From positions 1 to 16,146 of the forward strand of contig JBDZVX010000055.1 of NCBI GenBank assembly GCA_040255925.1: a stretch of DNA of 16,146 nucleotides. Direction: 5' to 3'. Made by a program: the position numbers and the translations under genes. Positions within the stretch are counted from its first letter, which is position 1, and the number at the start of each line of letters is the position of its first letter. The stretch comes from Nitrolancea sp040255925. GTDB lineage: Bacteria; Chloroflexota; Chloroflexia; Thermomicrobiales; Thermomicrobiaceae. Under the pieces are notes generated by a model. It did not search any database, was not told the DNA's origin, and saw only the letters and a program-made list of their open reading frames with translations. Shown piece after piece: positions 14,160-16,146 of the stretch.

Positions 14160-14170
14160 GTCCGGCCTCG

Positions 14171-15543
14171 TTACGTCGACTCAGATCGCGATGTCTGTCG
14201 GCGGATAATTTCGTAGATTGGGATGCCCAGCAGCGTCGTTGCGATCCCAACGACGATCACCTCGGGAGTCAGCCTCAGGCTCGCAAGGAGGGCCGTGAGT
14301 AGACCAAGAAGTGCTGGCAGCGATACCCAGCCAAGAGCCAGCGGGACGCGAAATGGTCGACGGAGCTGAGGTTGGGTACGCCGCAGCCAGAGCAACGCCG
14401 CGTTGACCGCGACGAACGCCATCAAGGCGGCCCAGCTTGCAAGGCTGCCGAGTGCGCTGACCGCCCCGAGCGGGAGAAAGGCCATAGCGGCGAGCCCCTG
14501 GACGACGATGGCCACGATCGGCGTCCGGGTCGATGGATGGACGTAGCCCAGCACGCCCGGCAACACGCCGGAGCTCGCCATTCCGTAGAGCATACGGGCA
14601 CCCGCGGCCAGGAGCAGCAGAACGGTGTTGGCGGTGGCAAAGAGCGCGATCACATTTAGTACCTCCCGGCCACGCTGGCCCCAAGCGGCTGCCAGCGCGT
14701 CGGCGAGGGGGGCGGGCGAGGCGGCGAGTTCGCCGGGCGAGACCACAGCGCGGCGAGAGCGATACCAACATAGAGAAATGCGGTCAGTACGACGGAGAGC
14801 ATGATCGCGACCGGGACCAGCCGCTCCGGGGCTATCGTTTCTTCGGAAACGTTGGCCATATCCTCGAAGCCGAGATACGCAAAGAAGATGAACGCCGCGC
14901 CCTCGACCACTCCTGGCCAGTTCTCGACCGGTGTCGGCAGCAGAGGCCCGTGCTTGCTGGTTGCGGCGATAATCACCAGAATAAGGCCTCCGGCCTCGAT
15001 GGCGGTGAAGACGACGTTCACAGCGGTGGACTCACGGATGCCAACGACGTTGATCACCATCACGACCAGGATGAGTGAGAGGGCAACGAAAGAGATAGGC
15101 AGCCCACTGACACTGTAAAGATAGCCGGCGAACCCTAGGGCAACCGTACCAAGCGAGGCGGAGTTACTGAGCACAAGGATCCAGCCGACCAAAAATGCCA
15201 GGCGGGCCGATTCGAAGGCATGGTGAACAAATTTAAACTCGGCTGCCGCGCGGGGGATGGCCGTCGTCAGCTCGGCGTAGGAGAGACCGGTCAGCGCCGC
15301 GACCAGTGCCGCCAAGAGGAACGACAGCCAGAGTCCGTGGCCGGCTAGCCCGGCAGCGGGACCGATGAGCGCATACACACCGGCACCAAGGATCGTTCCC
15401 ACCCCGTAGGCGCTGAGTCCGATGATCCCAATCCGCCGGCGAAGGTGTCCTGGCTCCAGATCACGAGTCCGCTCGCGCCTCAGCCGCACCAGCAGATCCT
15501 CCGCCCATTGCGTTCTCGGTAACTCGATGCCGTGCCCGATCAT
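14171..15543 (-). pseudogene. APC-family amino-acid permease, split by a one-base frameshift
   Basis: Two frames together make one permease of about 457 residues with about 12 helices, the family's normal size. The N-terminal part (15543 to about 14746; RRIGIIGLSAYGVGTILGAGVYALIG, then YAELTTAIPRAAAEFKF and FFAYLGFEDMANVSEE) is standard APC. It reads through ALAAL and then runs into a nonsense tail. The other frame resumes at 14746 with VVSPGELAASPAPLADALA and continues to RRTQPQLRRPFRVPL and the final helices. The break is explained by one missing base (CTGTGGTC where CTGGTGGTC is expected). No slippery heptamer is present, so programmed shifting is unlikely. It is either a real null allele or a sequence error. 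The start is ATG 15543; a TTG at 15564 is also in frame. Confidence 0.85.
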
Positions 15544-15610
15544 CGCTGGACCCGCACAAAGCAAAAACGCCGGGCAGCAGATCAGATCACCAAATCGTTG
15601 AACTATGCCT

Positions 15611-15627
15611 GGCGCGAATTATGCGCC
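15611..15627. promoter_or_regulatory. Inverted repeat in the divergent permease/DUF2065 promoter region
   Basis: GGCGC (15611-15615), a seven-base AT-rich spacer, GCGCC (15623-15627), in the gap between the divergent starts at 15543 and 15663. It overlaps a leftward CATAAT (15623-15618) that could be the permease -10. It could be an operator; the evidence is symmetry only. Confidence 0.25.
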
Positions 15628-15662
15628 CCGTCTTTGGGATCTCGTCAGGAAGGAGGCAGCCA

Positions 15663-15914
15663 GTGCAGCACATCGCTCGCGTCTTTGGCCTTGAGCTCTT
15701 GCTGGCCGGAGTATTTTTCATGGCCTTCCCAAATACCGCCCGCCGGATCATGCATGCACGCCAGGAGTTCGCCCGTCTTTCGCCCGACGCGCTACGCCTA
15801 CTGGGCAGTTTTGAACTCCTGTCCGGCGCGTTGCTGGTCTGGCTCCCAACGCGCCAGGCACCGGGTGCCCGCGACGAAGCCACGGGTTCAGCAGCACACC
15901 CGGCTCGGTACTGA
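15663..15914 (+). CDS. Small two-helix membrane protein, DUF2065-like
   Basis: An 83-residue protein. Two hydrophobic segments (ARVFGLELLLAGVFFMAFP and LRLLGSFELLSGALLVWLP) flank a polar loop with RRIMHARQEFARLSPDALR. This helix-FP-basic loop-LRLLG-helix layout resembles DUF2065 (YjeT) proteins, whose function is unknown. The start is GTG 15663 because AAGGAGG lies six bases upstream; an ATG at 15621 would add 14 residues with no ribosome site. The gene diverges from the broken permease. The tail after the second helix is polar and low complexity. Confidence 0.72.
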   Translation: MQHIARVFGLELLLAGVFFMAFPNTARRIMHARQEFARLSPDALRLLGSFELLSGALLVWLPTRQAPGARDEATGSAAHPARY

Positions 15915-15930
15915 ACCGTCAACGGGGCTC

Positions 15931-15954
15931 CTCGCAAGAATGCGGCCCTGCGAG
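15931..15954 (+). terminator. Weak hairpin after the DUF2065-like gene
   Basis: Arms CTCGCA (15931-15936) and TGCGAG (15949-15954) with a 12-base loop, 17 bases past the stop, followed by an AT-rich stretch (ATCGTAATTT). The stem is short and there is no true U-run. Confidence 0.25.
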
Positions 15955-16007
15955 ATCGTAATTTCGGCATTGGTCAGTACAGATCGTAATCCCGGTACGC
16001 TTGTCAG
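15953..16007. repeat. Imperfect direct repeat pair, 28-base period
   Basis: AGATCGTAAT starts at 15953 and again at 15981. Each copy is followed by a CGG and ends in a TTG-GTCAG or TTGTCAG motif. It could be a pair of regulator sites for a gene to the right, or chance. Confidence 0.3.
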
Positions 16008-16094
16008 CCATGGTAAGCCGTTCAGACGGATCGCGTCATTCAGGCCCGTTGCTCCTAGCCTGACGCTGGCCATGGTCGTTCTCTGGCCAGCCGG

Positions 16095-16146
16095 ATGAGG
16101 CTGCGGCTCCTCAGTATGTTGGCGGTCCCACTCGTCTTTCCCCTAG
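16095..16146 (+). CDS. Possible start of a secreted or membrane protein (3' partial)
   Basis: An ATG at 16095 opens 17 codons to the window edge: two Arg followed by a hydrophobic run (MRLRLLSMLAVPLVFPL), the shape of a signal peptide. An in-frame TAG lies about 45 bases upstream. The ribosome site is weak. Too little is visible for a family call. Confidence 0.3.
   Translation, partial: MRLRLLSMLAVPLVFPL

Noticed and set aside
14740..14760. Programmed ribosomal frameshifting in the permease
   Set aside because: No slippery heptamer or downstream structure of the usual type was seen at CTGTGGTC, and the family has no known frameshifting.

Overview
The window is GC-rich (roughly 60% by eye). 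The gene set, the very frequent GTG starts and the protein styles resemble a Chloroflexota bacterium of the Thermomicrobia type (Sphaerobacter/Thermomicrobium-like). This placement is an inference from protein style and gene content; no marker gene is present. No rRNA, tRNA, CRISPR array, transposase or phage gene was seen.

Left part (1-6600). The 3' end of a membrane family-2 glycosyltransferase runs rightward to 786. A complete ferric-siderophore uptake operon then runs leftward from about 6580 to 854. Its order is binding lipoprotein, FhuF-type [2Fe-2S] ferric-siderophore reductase, two FecCD-type permeases, a FecE/FepC-type ATPase and a small DUF1232 membrane protein. The four 3' junctions are nearly gapless or overlapping (1-nt gap, ATGA, 16 nt, GTGA), so translation is probably coupled. 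A perfect 15-bp hairpin separates the binding-protein gene from the rest. The operon has a candidate sigma70 promoter (TTGACA / TATAGT) near 6600 and an unusually long leader of about 480 nt.

Middle (6608-9623). Divergent from the iron operon is a large fused protein: an OpgC-like multi-pass acyltransferase domain followed by a Fes/esterase-D-like alpha/beta-hydrolase domain with a GLSMGG nucleophile elbow. With a siderophore importer and reductase next door, a role in processing an acylated or ester siderophore, or an envelope ester, is possible but unproven. A candidate terminator separates it from a convergent VOC (glyoxalase-fold) gene.

Right part (9813-15543). This is a leftward set of stress, redox and membrane genes. 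It holds a UspA-UspA-YceI triple-domain protein overlapping a small VTT/DedA-like membrane protein, a WrbA-like flavodoxin quinone reductase, a membrane-anchored CxxCH haem-binding protein, and an APC amino-acid permease broken by a one-base frameshift. Two details stand out. A near-perfect Shine-Dalgarno and ATG inside the Usp-YceI gene could release the YceI domain as a separate protein. The ribosome-binding leader of the haem gene is duplicated, and the second copy leads to a start-stop ATGTGA. The right edge holds a small two-helix DUF2065-like gene running rightward and possibly the first codons of a secreted protein.

The best candidates for something new are the OpgC-esterase fusion facing the FhuF siderophore operon, and the UspA-UspA-YceI fusion with its internal start.
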